A program made the translations under genes and the position numbers. A stretch of 64,000 nucleotides of DNA from Zygnema cylindricum (Eukaryota > Streptophyta > Zygnematophyceae > Zygnematales > Zygnemataceae): assembly GCA_037447655.1 (NCBI GenBank), contig JBBHKE010002073.1:68949-132948 (forward strand), in the 5' to 3' direction. Each line of letters begins with the position of its first letter. The stretch's first letter is position 1. The notes below the pieces were generated by a model, which saw only the letters and a list, made by a program, of their open reading frames with translations, ran no database searches and was not told the origin of the DNA. Positions 33,463 through 45,222 of this stretch are shown here, piece after piece.

Positions 33463-34493
33463 TGTTGTTTTTGAAAAGGTTGTTTCGTGCGTACTCGACA
33501 TTTTGTGCGCACGCGACGTTTCGCGTGCGTAATATATACTCGAAAGTAGTGTGGTGGTTCGAATGGATTTGCGGATTGGGGGAGTAAATGTACGAGTAAA
33601 ATTAAAGGGACGTGAGGTAGTAATTGAGTGGCGCGGATTGCGTTAAGAAATGGACGGCGGATCGCGGTATTAGATGTGCCGAATTAGATCGACGGACGGC
33701 GGATATAGGCCGTGGATATTTTTCAAGTAGTAGAGACGCGAAATCGCGTCAATCACACGATGTTAATTTTGGACGTCCCGGATTGTTTGACGAAATTCGA
33801 GGAGTTCCATTGAGTGACTCAGCATGACTGAGCATACGATTTTGTAAGATTGTGTGTACTTTATAAATATTTACAACAATGGTTTGTCTTTATGTGTATT
33901 AGTTATTAGTGTAGATTTACTCTTTTTGACATACCTCGAAGTATTCGGGTTTATTAACATTAATAGAGGTAGCTAGTAGATTGCGTACGGCTGGTATGCC
34001 TCCGTACACTCAGTAATGAAATCGTGTATATTTGTAGGACTTAGTCATTTTTAGTGATAGGAACTTTTGGACCAAAAACTGTTTATGGTGTTTTTTTGGT
34101 AATTTTATCTGAGGATTACTCTCAGATCTGTTGGCAGAATTATCTGAAATTCTGCATGTGTGTTCCTCTTTATATTTTTATTATTTTCTCAAATTTTCAG
34201 GTCTATTGTGTGCTTGGTCTGTGTTTTACTTCATTGTGAAGTTAGTCTGTTTTATCAAAGTTCTGGCAGACTGTTTTTCTGCAACTTTGACTAGATGATG
34301 TGATCACTCTGTTTATTATATTTGTCTGAAACTTTGTGAGGTTATTCCAAAGCCTAGATAATATCTGTGGATGTAGTTTCAGCTTGTTTTGTTATTTCTG
34401 TAGAATTCTGTGTTGATTCAAAGTAGAGTGTTTTTGGGTAGTCTGTGGTGCTTCCGAGGGTGAATCCATGGCTAGAAATGGCTATGGACAACA
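33463..34493 (-). mobile_element. Solo LTR, opposite orientation, TSD ACCTT
   Basis: Reverse-complement member of the same family: it starts TGTTGTTTTTGAAAAGG and ends GGCTATGGACAACA. It is flanked by ACCTT (33458-33462 and 34494-34498). It lies 358 bp from the previous solo LTR, so the two form a long inverted repeat around a piece of RNase H. Each has its own TSD, so they are two separate insertions. Confidence 0.93.
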
Positions 34494-34659
34494 ACCTTTG
34501 TCATAGAGAAGGTATAAAATAAAATAATTAAACTGGTTCATAAAACTGATAGAGAAATGATTGCAGACATGATGACCATACCAGTGCCTTCCCCTAAGTT
34601 GATTTTTTGCTGAGAAAACATTGGATTAAAATTAAAAGGTGACTAGGAATTAAGGGGAG

Positions 34660-34723
34660 TGTTGAAAAGAGGTAATTAGTAGTTCACTTCTCTAATTTAT
34701 TTCCACTTTAAAGNNNNNNNNNN

Positions 34724-34799
<76 letters not shown>
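34660..34799. repeat. Truncated 3' LTR, 10-base N gap and (CT)n tract
   Basis: 34660-34713 is the first 54 bp of the Copia element 1 3' LTR. Ten Ns (34714-34723), probably a gap of unknown true size, are followed by about 38 CT repeats to 34799. The missing ~830 bp of LTR, and possibly HECT exons, should lie in the gap. Confidence 0.85.
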
Positions 34800-34803
<4 letters not shown>

Positions 34804-34817
34804 TCGCATGTTTGCAG

Positions 34818-37800
34818 GTGGGAGTGACTATGGGCTTGGCAATCTACAACGGAGTCATCTTAGATGTGCATTTTCCCATTGTAAGTACACTAGAAGTGTG
34901 AGCCACACTAACTTTGGCAACTCAAATTTTTACTGCTCGATTGACTTTCAAACCAGTTATTGATACACTATTAGCTTATTGCACCTTCAAGGAAGTTAAT
35001 TTTCTACACCAGTTACCATTGCTGACAATGTCTACTGTTTGAAAACCGGACAGTGATCATGTGAGTGACTTTCTGGGTTGTCCTTTTTTTTTTTTTGAGG
35101 GGACAGGCTGTGTACAAAAAGCTGATGGAAGAGAAAGTGGATTTGGATGATCTCAAAGATGTTCGTCCACATCTTTGGAAGGGATTCCGAAAACTTTTGG
35201 AATTTGAGGGCGATGTTGAAACCACTATGGCCCAGACTTTTCAAGTAAGCTTTCCATCGTGCTAGTGTGGATAACTTTGATTTTAGGTTTTCCATTTTTT
35301 GGGGCTTGTGAATCTACTGTTGTGGAAAAGTTTATGGTCGACAACTTCCGACCGGAAATCTTTACTTGCATGGCTAAGAAACTTATTGACCATGGTATTT
35401 TCTTAACATTCAATGGTTCATGAGAAGCCACTTGATTTCCCATCCGTATTCATCCTCTACCACCAACAGTTTAGTTCACACTAGTTTAGTTTTTTGTAAT
35501 TTTAACCTCTTTACAACCAGTAAAGTGGCCCACATTAATTATTGAACCCGTCTTTCTTTTTTACTTTCTCAGCACCTTTAATAGCCACATTAAATTGGAA
35601 ACACATTCATGGCTGTTGTCGTGATGCCGCATTTGTTGTCTTTCCACATTAATTACAGGGGATAGTATGGACGCAGGTTTTGTGGAACAGGATATTGGTT
35701 TGTTTCAGTTTGAAAACTTAAAGCACCTGTGTCTTCTGATGCATTAGAACCGCTACCTTTACCGTGATGAGTTCAGACACGATTGCAATTCATGTCTGAA
35801 AACACACATGTTTTTAATACATTTTTAGGTGGAGTTTGAGTACTTTGGAGAAATTCGCGTTTATGATCTTTTACCAGATGGAGGCAATGTTGCAGTAACT
35901 AATGAAAACCGGGAAAGGTAAGCCATTTTTTTTTTTTAAATAGTTGATGAATATTAACTTTTCCAAGTATTCGATGTCATTAATTTGATTGGAGCATACA
36001 TACTTGGACATAACTTATATACACTTTTTGGTCATAATTCATGGTTGGAAATAATTTCCGTGCCTTCATTTGGAAGATAATGGAAGACAATTTTGTTCTT
36101 TTTTTGTTGCCATTGAAATTTTTGGGCAAGTCTGAGATTTCTTGCATCAGGTTCATACAAGTAGATCATGTCCTAAGATGTTTTATCTCAGTCAAGGTGT
36201 CTAAAAGCTGTCACTTATTGGGTTTTCTCACATTCTTTAAGAGCATCCACCATTTTTGTATGGGTCGGACAATGGCAGTTGTTTTCAGTTTTATATTCAC
36301 CTGGAATAATGCGAATGAAAATGTAAATCTTATAAAATTATTTGGTATAGTTTCCAATACTGTAATGTACATGATGTAGTGAGAGAAAGCATTAATTTGC
36401 GAATCGACAAGTTTTAAGTTTCTCTTTCAACTATATTGAGCCTGCTGCTATGGACCTATGAGTCTCGACATAAAGATCAAGTAAAGTTGAGTTTCAGACA
36501 AGAATGTCACATTTTATCTATTGGGTTATGGGATTTTTAGGATCCTTTTCATTCCGTGCCACATTATGGAAAGTGTTATTACTTGAACAGCATTTGACAA
36601 TGTATGGCAATGTATAATGAACGATATATGACAATATATGATGATATGAGGACATTTATGATTGCATATGACATTGTATGACAATAAGACATTTAATGCA
36701 ACAAATGCATGTTTTCCTTTTTGGAAAAACAGAGCATTGAAATCCCTGGGTTTTCATTTTTTGTTAAGTTGATATTGTTATGAGCCTGAACAAGTATTGC
36801 TGAAAATCTCCAGGTATGTCGAACTGTATGTCAAATATATTCTGGAGGACTCCATAAAGGACCAATTTGCGGCCTTCTCTCGTGGTTTTTTACAGGTTTG
36901 TGACATTGTTCTTGTCTACTCCCTATTGCAAGGTAAAGATAGTATTCCATGACTAGCTGATAGAGTATTAAAAGTGATTAGTGTTTAAAATGACACTAGT
37001 ATGGGATAGAGTATGACCTTTTCTTGATTTGAGCTATATCCACATTAATTTTTGTTCTGTTGATGGATAGTTAATTATTTTTCAGATTTTTGGTTACAAA
37101 TTTTGCACCATGAGTACATATCTATGAAATAGCATCATGAGGATCCTCTATTCTCACTTCACCCTGTCCGCCCCTCTCATCTCTTTCTCTTATCTTTATC
37201 AAGCAGAGGAGACTGAACTGGCAGAACTGAGAGAGATTAAACAGGAGAGATGAGAGAGGGATGAGGAAACGCGAGAAGAGACTTAACTTGTTGAGTCTGG
37301 ATGCGTCAAAATCTTATCACAATTTGGACTTGATTATTGTCAAAATTGTCCAAATTATTGTCATGTTCTAACAATTTATACAAATATGTGATCTGATTTT
37401 TTGTCAATGTACTTTTTTTTCAGGTTTGTGGAGGACCAGCTTTAAGTTTGTTTCAAGCACAAGAGCTTGAATTACTTGTATGCGGTCTACCACACTTTGA
37501 CTTTGAGGTAATCGGATGTTAAAACTATTAGATTAGAAGTCATGGCAGCAGAAAATTGAGTGGAAGAAAAGGTAGCCTGAAATATAAGTTTTAAAACTGA
37601 AAGACAAAAACAGGCTTTAAATAGGAGAGAGAAAAATATCTGAGAGTGACCTCTCAGAAACCAATGAAACTTTCCTAACTCGAAGGGTCACTTGACCCTT
37701 CACTCAAAGGATCCTGTCAAGATTTATAAACAGATCTTTGACCGGATTCCATTCTGATCGTACCTGAGGTACGCAGAGAAAAACAGATCAGACAGAAAGG

Positions 37801-38908
37801 AACAAACTAGCAGACTGAATAACGAAATCCTAGATACTGAAGCAGTCTACAACTCTAGATTCCGGTATTCTAAAACATCATTAATTTTCCAAATACAGAA
37901 TAATTCTATCAAAGCCTGATCTTCTAACAAAAACTCTGACAAAATTGCATAGAGAGCCAAACAGCCTTTCGTACAGTGTGTTGTGACATATAACACATGA
38001 CATAAATGGAACATGTGGGGCTTTGGTGTGGGGTTGGGATGTGGATTTGTAGGCATTGGAAAGAGTTGCACATTATGACGGTGGTTACAACAAACATTCA
38101 CCGAATATCAGATGGTTTTGGGAGGTGGTAAGAACACTTATTCCCTATACATATTTTAAAAAGTAGTTGCCACTACCGTTTTTCTACATATTCTCCTGCC
38201 TTTAATAATGTATTTGCTACTATTTGCTTTCTCTATGAGGCAAATACTGTAGCTCACACTTAAAGGCAGCATCACTATTGAGGAGTATCTGCTTGCTGGC
38301 AAAGTAGCATTTTGGAGGACTTGCTTTGTTTGCTTTGTGTGAGACAATTGAACTAAAGTTAAAGTTTTTCTTCTGCTGGTCCTTCTTGTTGTACAATAAA
38401 TGAATAAAACTGGGGTGTGTTATGTTATCATTGGGGCTGCGTAGGTTCATTGTATGCCGTTTGAAGACAAGAAGAAGCTCCTATTCTTCACTACTGGCAA
38501 TGATCGTTCACCTATTGGTGGCCTCGGTTCTCTCAAATTTATCATCATGAGAAACGGGGGAGATACAGACAGGTACCGTTTACCTCTTCTCTCTATTACC
38601 CATTTCCTTGAATGAGTTCAACAAAGGATTCTTTGGGAATCCTTACCTTCTTAGCCCTTCCCCAAATGTGCATTTTATGATCCCTTTCTGAAATTGTGAT
38701 GTGGACATATATGGACTGGATGACGCGAAGTTTTTATTGGGGAAAAAAATTAACAAAAAAAAAGATTAACAAAATGAAAGAGTTATTCAGCAGATTACCA
38801 ACAGCCCACACGCTTCAATGTCCTGATGTTGCCTGAGTACTCTCCAAAGAGAAGCTCGGCATGGCTCAAACTCGCATTCAGAATGCGACAGGCTTTGGTT
38901 TGCAGTAA
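34818..38908 (+). pseudogene. UBE3A-like HECT E3 ubiquitin ligase, C-terminal HECT domain, active-site exon disrupted
   Basis: HECT ligases take ubiquitin from an E2 onto a C-lobe cysteine and pass it to the substrate. Exons: 34818-34880, 35107-35244, 35829-35917, 36814-36895, 37424-37507, 38053-38127, 38445-38572, 38794-38908. Phases agree. Key segments are MGLAIYNGVILDVHFP, VYKKLMEEKVDLDDLKDV, VAVTNENRERYVELYVKYIL, VCGGPALSLFQAQELELLVC, YDGGYNKHSPNIRWFWEV and GNDRSPIGGLGSLKF. This pattern is closest to UBE3A/HECTD2-type HECTs and differs from plant UPL6/UPL7. In the last exon LPTAHT should be followed by the catalytic Cys and FNVLMLPEY, but two bases are missing at that codon (after 38812). 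The frame then meets TGA at 38834-38836. A further single-base loss near 38848-38854 returns the remaining sequence to EKLGMAQTRIQNATGFGLQ and TAA at 38906. The 5' exons are not in the window. It is either a pseudogene or carries assembly indels. Confidence 0.88.
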
Positions 38909-40529
38909 AAACTTGATTTTCCTTTGCTGAGGATCAATCAACGGAGACAATGAGATGATTTGCTTGGGTTTATTAGGGTTTCTTAAAACGGTGAAATCGT
39001 TGACGATTCGACTCCATTTTAAGTCACACTGATGTAGAAATTTGAGTTTCTAGGAGCCAGACTGTTGATGCTTGGTATATACTATATAGGGGCCCTTTTT
39101 TTCAGTTTGTTTAGCCATACATTTTTGCAGTAACTAAGGCTCCCAAGCTTTTATCAAGGATGAGAAATTTTCATGGGCATCGTGATAACTGTCACCCCTT
39201 CTCACCTAATTTGTTGCTGAGTTTGTATTTGAGGGTCTTTTTTAAGGTGTTTCGCTTTATGGTTAAGGGTTTCTTTGTAGATGTTTATTTTCATTCTGCC
39301 AACTGGACGTTTCTATTCCTTTTTGGTGGGAACCAAGTTCATGGGTACCAACAATCAGGTCACAAGCAACTTCATGCAATTTTAGTGTTATTGACATCAA
39401 AATAAAATTGACGTTAATATGGAAAGTTTTCATTTAGTGTTAACCACTTTATATTTGTAGATAACCCTAATTGGCATCATGTTCGAGAAGTCTGTTTCCG
39501 TACAAAAAGTCCATGTGACATCTTAATTCTACAACGTGCGTTTTGCATGCGTACGAACCTTCAATGCAGCCCCGGAAGGAAGGGGAACATTAATTAAGGT
39601 AAAGCATAAATAGCGTAAATAACCAAAAAAACTGTTTAATTTTACTCTAATTTATGTCTTCTACTATTGCCAAACCTCAAGTACGTCTATCTGTCAAGGT
39701 AGTACACTTGCACTTGAAATAGTGTTACGTTGACACACATATTGGCGTTATAGTGCTGAAATTAATGTTAATGTTTTACTTTTCCTGACATTGGTACACA
39801 AAATAGCATTATTATTACTAAATTGCGCTAATTTATTTTAACACATAACGATGAGCAGTTTTGTGACACTAAAAATGACTGTAGCAAAACTGCAGGTTGG
39901 ACTGTCACATATCACATTTCAGTTTTCTTTAATTCCTGAGTGTTCTTTGTACTTTCTGTACTTTCCGACTGCATTTTGACGTCGGCTCATACCAGTTTCG
40001 CTAAGGATCGAGCCAAACCAAATGGTTTTTGAATTTGCTAGAGGTGAACACACAGGATAAATCCAAGCCATAGGTTTAATGTCCGACCACTACGATATGC
40101 GGTGTTTTGTGCGAAGAAAAATAAACAGTAAAGTATGCATACATTACGCGTATAGTACATGAAATTGCAAAAGCACACCAGCCATAAGAACGCCAAAATT
40201 ACGTGAGAAATGACGTGTCCTCGGATCCAGCGTACTATTTCCGCTAATTTGGTACATCAGCATGTTGTACTTCATGACACGATATATCCGTAGAGAAGTA
40301 AACCACAGGATAAATTAAAAAGCACGATGGTAAACCATCTGAGTCCGGGGGTACAAAAGGGGTGGCATGGCCAAAACTGAAAAACTACAAGCAGGGCAAT
40401 AAAAAACAAAGAAAGCAACGGGAACGCAGAAAAATGGCAAATAGAATAAAAGCACTCAAACTCAAAATGAAAAGCACGACAACCCACTAAACCAAAACTA
40501 TAACCCAAACCCCAACACAATTAAATATC
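38909..40529. other. Spacer after HECT gene, no gene seen
   Basis: AT-rich sequence. About 39590-39860 has TA-rich words such as AGCGTAAATAAC that recall the mariner-like elements, but no paired termini could be set. 40270-40529 may be the 3' untranslated part of the LINE remnant that follows. Confidence 0.45.
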
Positions 40530-42150
40530 TATGAAAAGCAACCCCGTAAGTCCCCCCAGCCCGGGGGGGCACGTTGAGGGAGTTCCGGAACACGTCGACA
40601 ATCCATAACCGCAATAGTCGATCGAAGGAGAATAGAAGCTTGCACCCGCTGTAAAGCCACAGATAACCGCTGACGATAAAAAGAAGTAAGGACCGAAGGA
40701 GGAGGGCTCCCAGGCCCTCGTCGCTCGAAAGCACGTCGAGCACAAGTACGGAGAAACTCGTCCAACGCAACAACCAAACAACCAAAAATCTCGACCGCCA
40801 TTGGAATAAAGTCATCCATAGGTTCCCGGTGGGCATAATCACGCTCCTTGACCTTAGCGGCATTTCGAGCCGCCACCCCAACATGCCGAGACGCCTGACC
40901 AACGACTATTGCCGAAGTAGGGTTGGCCAAAACAATACCACCAAAAATGCGACGAGCACAATAGAGCAAAACAACATCGATCCTGCGCTAGGGAATAATA
41001 TGAGAAACCTTCCGACGCACAGAAAATCCCCCCTCCGAAGCGATAGTCGCAACAGCGTCGCGAATAGTGTCGTGCACCTGGATCAATTCTCCCCCATGAG
41101 AGCAACGAAGCAAATGGACACCATCGGGCTTCAAGACGTGACCACATGCGCAAACTAGAGAGCCTAGTAAATGAGGATGGGGGAGGCCCAAGCGAAACCG
41201 GAGGGTAGTGGTGAACTGAGCAGGTGAGAATCGGAGAGTGGACAAAATAGGTGTAGCGAATAACCACGACCCAGAAACCAGGTCCATCACAAGAGAGAAG
41301 ACGGGCATGCGAAGAATCAGAGGGAAGCGCCTCGAGAAGCTCGAATTTAATGGCGGCGACAACCCGATCGAAAATCGATCGCTGGACACGCTCCACGGAT
41401 TTCGTAACAAGGGTGGAAAAAATGGGCACATCCACTAGGGCATGAGGAGGAAGAGAATGTGATGTGTCAATAGAAACCGTTGGAAGGCGAAGACCCGAGG
41501 GACCACGATGGCTAGAACAGGGGTGTCCCCAACCAAGAAGCGGTAAACAAGAGTGGAGGCAATAAGGCACCACCTTCCCAAATAGGCCGCAAGAGCAACA
41601 CGAGCAGTGGATAATAGACCCAATCCCCCCGTAGAGACAGGGAGGGACGCCTGAATGCGGGCCGAAGGCCCAGACTCGCTATCGAATGCCCCACGACCTA
41701 ACAGAGTGTGGAGGACGTCTATGAAGCGACCATCAAAGGATGAGAGAGAGGAGACAAACGTCGAGGTGGGAGGGGAAGTACGAGTAAGGTAAGAAGGGCG
41801 GTGGGGGGAACACCTTGTTTACATGCAAAAGCCACTTGGGGATCAGGAAGGAGAGGGAGGTCGTCCACGTGGGCTAGATCTGGTCTGTATGGCATCATCA
41901 AGAAATTGAGTCACGAAAGTATCAGAACCAAGAGGGCAAGCCAACACACGAAATCCATCAGAGGGAGGAGGAGTCTCAAAACCAGGTGGGGGAGTAAAAG
42001 AAAGTGGAATATCTTGAGGTGACCAAATAACACACTTCGAAGGTTGGACAAAAAGGTTGAGTTCGGCTAACCGTTCCTTGAAAAAATTACAGTTCAAAGT
42101 GGGTTGGGTGTGATCGAGCCGACCAAGCAGTTTTAAATAACGAGCAGACC
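40530..42150 (-). pseudogene. LINE (non-LTR retrotransposon) remnant: RT end, zinc motif and endonuclease-like tail
   Basis: Reading on the minus strand, about 41880-42110 encodes LNLFVQPSKCVIWSPQDIPL and FRVLACPLGSDTFVTQFL, typical of the segment after the RT active site in LINEs. 41060-41170 encodes a CACGH...DGVHLLRCSHGGE...HD cysteine/histidine motif. 40600-40990 encodes RIDVVLL, VLANPTSAIVVGQA, KVKERDYAH and DFIPMAVEIFGCL. That last arrangement resembles the restriction-like (PD-(D/E)XK) tail of some RT proteins, although the aspartate expected before VLANPTS appears to be glycine. Frames shift several times, so it is dead. The 5' part with the RT core is absent. Boundaries are approximate, and no poly(A) tail or TSD was found. 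Confidence 0.7.
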
Positions 42151-43979
42151 GAAATGTGCAGTTTAGACGATTAACGAATAAACGGTACAAAACAAGACGA
42201 AAAACGGATCGCTCTGTTCGAACCAGTTTCGACACAAGGAGCTCGTAGCATAAGGGGGTGTAACAGTTTTTTTTTTCACCTTTTTTTCTTTTTTTGTTAG
42301 CGGCTAGTTTGAGGTGCAAATGACTTCTTGCAAAAAAAAATATGCATATCGGACAGGACGAGTTTGTTTTTACCTGTACGATTATGAGTACTCTGGAATA
42401 ATGCTTTGTCATGTTCAAAAAAAAAGGGAAATTGGGAAGAAGGGAAATCTAACAATCACAATAGATTGGAAGGTACAGTGACAAGGTGAGGGAAAGGTCT
42501 TGCGACATTTAAAGAGAGAAATGAAAAGTCCTTTCTTGAGAGAGGAAATGTAAGAGTCACCATAGGTATCAAGGTATATTGCAAAGTGGAGTAAACAACA
42601 AAGTAGAAAAGAAAAGAGAAATTGAGGTGTTAATAGAAAATTGTACCAATGCGTGTTGTGCTAAATAGCAGGTAGGTGGATGTGTGAATACTAAATCCCC
42701 TATATTTTTCCTCAACTTTTACGTTGACTTAGGCCTGTTCTCCAGTAGGTGGTCCCAGTAAACATGCGGAGACGTCTATTTCTAGTGTTTACTGAACATC
42801 GTTTCTCAATTATGATTGGCCGTAGGCTAGTTTTCAGATTCTTAAAATCTAAACAAATTCTTCAAACTGAAATTTTGTACATAACATTTGTACGAGCGGA
42901 GGTAGTTAATGATTGGTACGAAAATTTTGCGACCAAATTCTAATTTTGAAACTGAAAATCAAAATTTTGAAACGGAATGGCAAAAAGGCGCCGCAAACTT
43001 TGAAGGTCAGCGGATGTCAGAAGGAGCGTGCGAGGATATCTCGGTCGACCTACATACACCGTGGCGGAAGGCACATGGCATGTACGACATGCTTGTTTCT
43101 CATATCCCCTTTCGTGGTGGATGTTTTTTTTACTTTTCACGTATACCAATGGTATGCTATCAGTGTGAAGAAACTCTCCTCGCCGAGGAGAGTCTCTTCA
43201 CAATGGACGATGTGCGCAATTGCTTCGCGAATCTAAAAAAGTGAAACATCCAACGGTCGATACTTACGCCTATAATATTGGAGCCATCCAATTAACATGT
43301 TTCGTCATGTTTCGTCTAATAAAAAACAAATGGTACGAATGTGTACGAAATCGTACGGCGTCCAGTAAACAACCCCACTTTTCCTCTAATGGAACTTCAC
43401 CCTTGGGGTGTGGTTACATCAGACGAAAAGTGAGGTTTATAACATAATTTTATACTTGACCGTACCATGCCGTACTATCTTTTTGTGATTTTTTTGGAAA
43501 CAACATTACAGAAAATGAGATTACGATTCTCCAAGGATCTGAGAGAATACATTGATGCCCGTTTATGTTTTCGTCTTCATCTGCGAAGCAATCGCTCCAT
43601 CCGCCTTTGTAATGGTGAACCTACCTCACGGAGGTGAGTACACCATTACAGAAGCTGTAAAATCGCTACACATGGACGATAGACACATGCGACGACGAAA
43701 AATTGAAATTTTCACACATATGCCTTCGGACAAGGTGATCGTAAAATCTTTGCCGAAAAGAAGTATGCCTTCCTAGTACGATTTTTGCCTTCCTTCCAAA
43801 AGAAGTACGGCTTTTGCCTTCTTTACAACTTCATGGTTTCGAGCGCTATTTTTTGTCGTTTGTTTTGAAATACAAATTCAAATTGCGAAAGTACACATAC
43901 ATGATACGCAAGTACTTATTCTGAAACGAAATTGGTCGGTTTCAAAATCTTTCACAATTTTAAAGATTAGATCCTCAAC
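42151..43979. other. Intergenic region, no recognisable gene
   Basis: Several short frames (for example 43552-43776) have no recognisable domain. The region includes a 40-bp near-perfect palindrome at 43163-43202. T-rich and GTAC-rich words recur. Confidence 0.45.
43163..43202. repeat. 40-bp near-perfect palindrome
   Basis: TGTGAAGAAACTCTCCTCG is followed directly by CGAGGAGAGTCTCTTCACA, with one internal mismatch and almost no spacer. It could extrude as a cruciform or fold as a hairpin. No matching copies were noticed elsewhere in the window. Confidence 0.8.
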
Positions 43980-44646
43980 CATAGTTCAAAAGTAGGTGTG
44001 TAGGCCCATACAATATGCTTATTGTATGTAAAACATACAATATGACCTTAAGACCTATATTGTGTTGGTCGCAAATGAAAAAAAACAGTAACTGGGTGGA
44101 GTTGCACATCAATCGATATATCATTAAACGCCATGTCTAAATTTTGAAAAACATTCGTACAAAAAATAAAATTATGTGAGTTTGGGGGTGTTTTTTATTT
44201 AAACCGTCAGATTTTGGACGATCGGACAGTCGTTGATCAAAGTAGCGATCTAAGAAGATCACATGAAAAGCCCATAACACAACTTACGATAGGACCATCT
44301 GTCATATTAGCATATGCAATTTTGAAGGCCACACTAAATAAAGCCTCAAATTGACTAACCAGGCAGTATGGGACGATAAAAAAAAAGTATTCCACAGTGC
44401 CTAAAAAATTACCAAAACCTACTCAGGTTTTCTTTCCCGTAGAATGTCATCCTACGCCATGTTAGTTCGCTAAAAAATTTCGTCCGACGGCGTGCACTGT
44501 ACTATGAACATACGTCAGATTCGTACGTTCGTACAAGAGTGTGCACAACGCACACACATACAGTATGCCTACTCTACGCGAGTTTTGTGCCAAGTTTTGT
44601 GCGCCTACCAAAGGCCTACCATAAAAACGCCTACTTTTGAAATATG
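43980..44646. mobile_element. Compact copy of the CATAGTTCAAAAGTAGG hAT-type element
   Basis: A 667-bp element with ends CATAGTTCAAAAGTAGG and CCTACTTTTGAAATATG. The flanks are TCCTCAAC (43972-43979) and TCCTCAAA (44647-44654), a 7-of-8 TSD. Its two halves match the outer parts of 5036-7231 (CATACAATATGC near the left, GTCATCCTACGCC and TTTGTGCGCCTACCAAAGGC near the right). It therefore shows the family's uninterrupted form. Confidence 0.87.
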
Positions 44647-44654
44647 TCCTCAAA

Positions 44655-45214
44655 GTACGTGGAGCCACTCATATTAAACCACATATATAAAAACTTAGGG
44701 TGCGGCCCCATGTGGCTAAGTTAGGGTTTTTTTTCTGTCATTTTCCTATCAAACTTAGCGTTGTACTGCCTAAGTTGCGACCGTACGAAGAAATCACAAA
44801 TTTGTAGAGTACAATTTGCGTCATTCTCGAACTTAGGATGTACAAAAAATTGTCGTCTTGCGTTTTTTCGACCCGCTGTCATGTCATCTCCAAACTTATC
44901 ATAAAACACATCGACAATGTGTTTCAAGCTAAGTAAATCCGTCTACACCAATACGAAAATATATTCCCACGTGTGAAAATTTTTCAAAAGTTTTTGACGA
45001 CTGAAAAAGTACAAGGCTGTTCGTTTTTGTCCGCATGCACTTTTTATGGTTTTTTTTTGTAGGGGTCTCGAGGGTGCAGTGTCATTTCACGCAAAGTTGA
45101 TAAATTTGCGAAGTTGAAAAATCTGCAAAGTCAAGGCGGTCGTCCCTGCGAAGTCATGGCGGCCGGACGGGAGAGGTTTAAGCAATGGCATGTTGTTTAG
45201 CCACGGTTGCTTGC
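44655..45214. other. Spacer, no gene seen
   Basis: Mixed AT-rich sequence between two hAT-type elements. No coding frame, RNA gene or repeat could be supported. Confidence 0.5.
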
Positions 45215-45222
45215 ACGTCTAC

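Larger units (their letters stand above)
27031..34713 (+). mobile_element. Degenerate Copia LTR retrotransposon, 3' LTR cut by assembly gap
   Basis: The 5' LTR starts TGTTGAAAAGAGATAATTAG at 27031 and runs to about 27916. A primer-binding site GGTTATGGGCCCA (27917-27929) follows. The 3' LTR restarts at 34660 with TGTTGAAAAGAGGTAATTAG after a polypurine tract AAGGGGAG. Only 54 bp remain before the N run at 34714. Internally the order is gag, zinc knuckle, protease, integrase, RT, RNase H, which is the Copia order, with numerous stops and frameshifts. Two solo LTRs of another family interrupt the RNase H part. It sits immediately upstream of the first visible HECT exon, probably in an intron. 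Confidence 0.93.

Noticed and set aside
31791-34493. Single foldback transposon made of two inverted arms
   Set aside because: Each arm has its own 5-bp TSD (AATTG, ACCTT) and TG...CA ends, and a third copy stands alone at 12010-13086, so they are separate solo LTRs.
40272-40520. Hydrophobic 82-codon minus-strand frame as a membrane protein
   Set aside because: It directly follows the LINE remnant and is more likely 3' untranslated sequence; no start context or homology.
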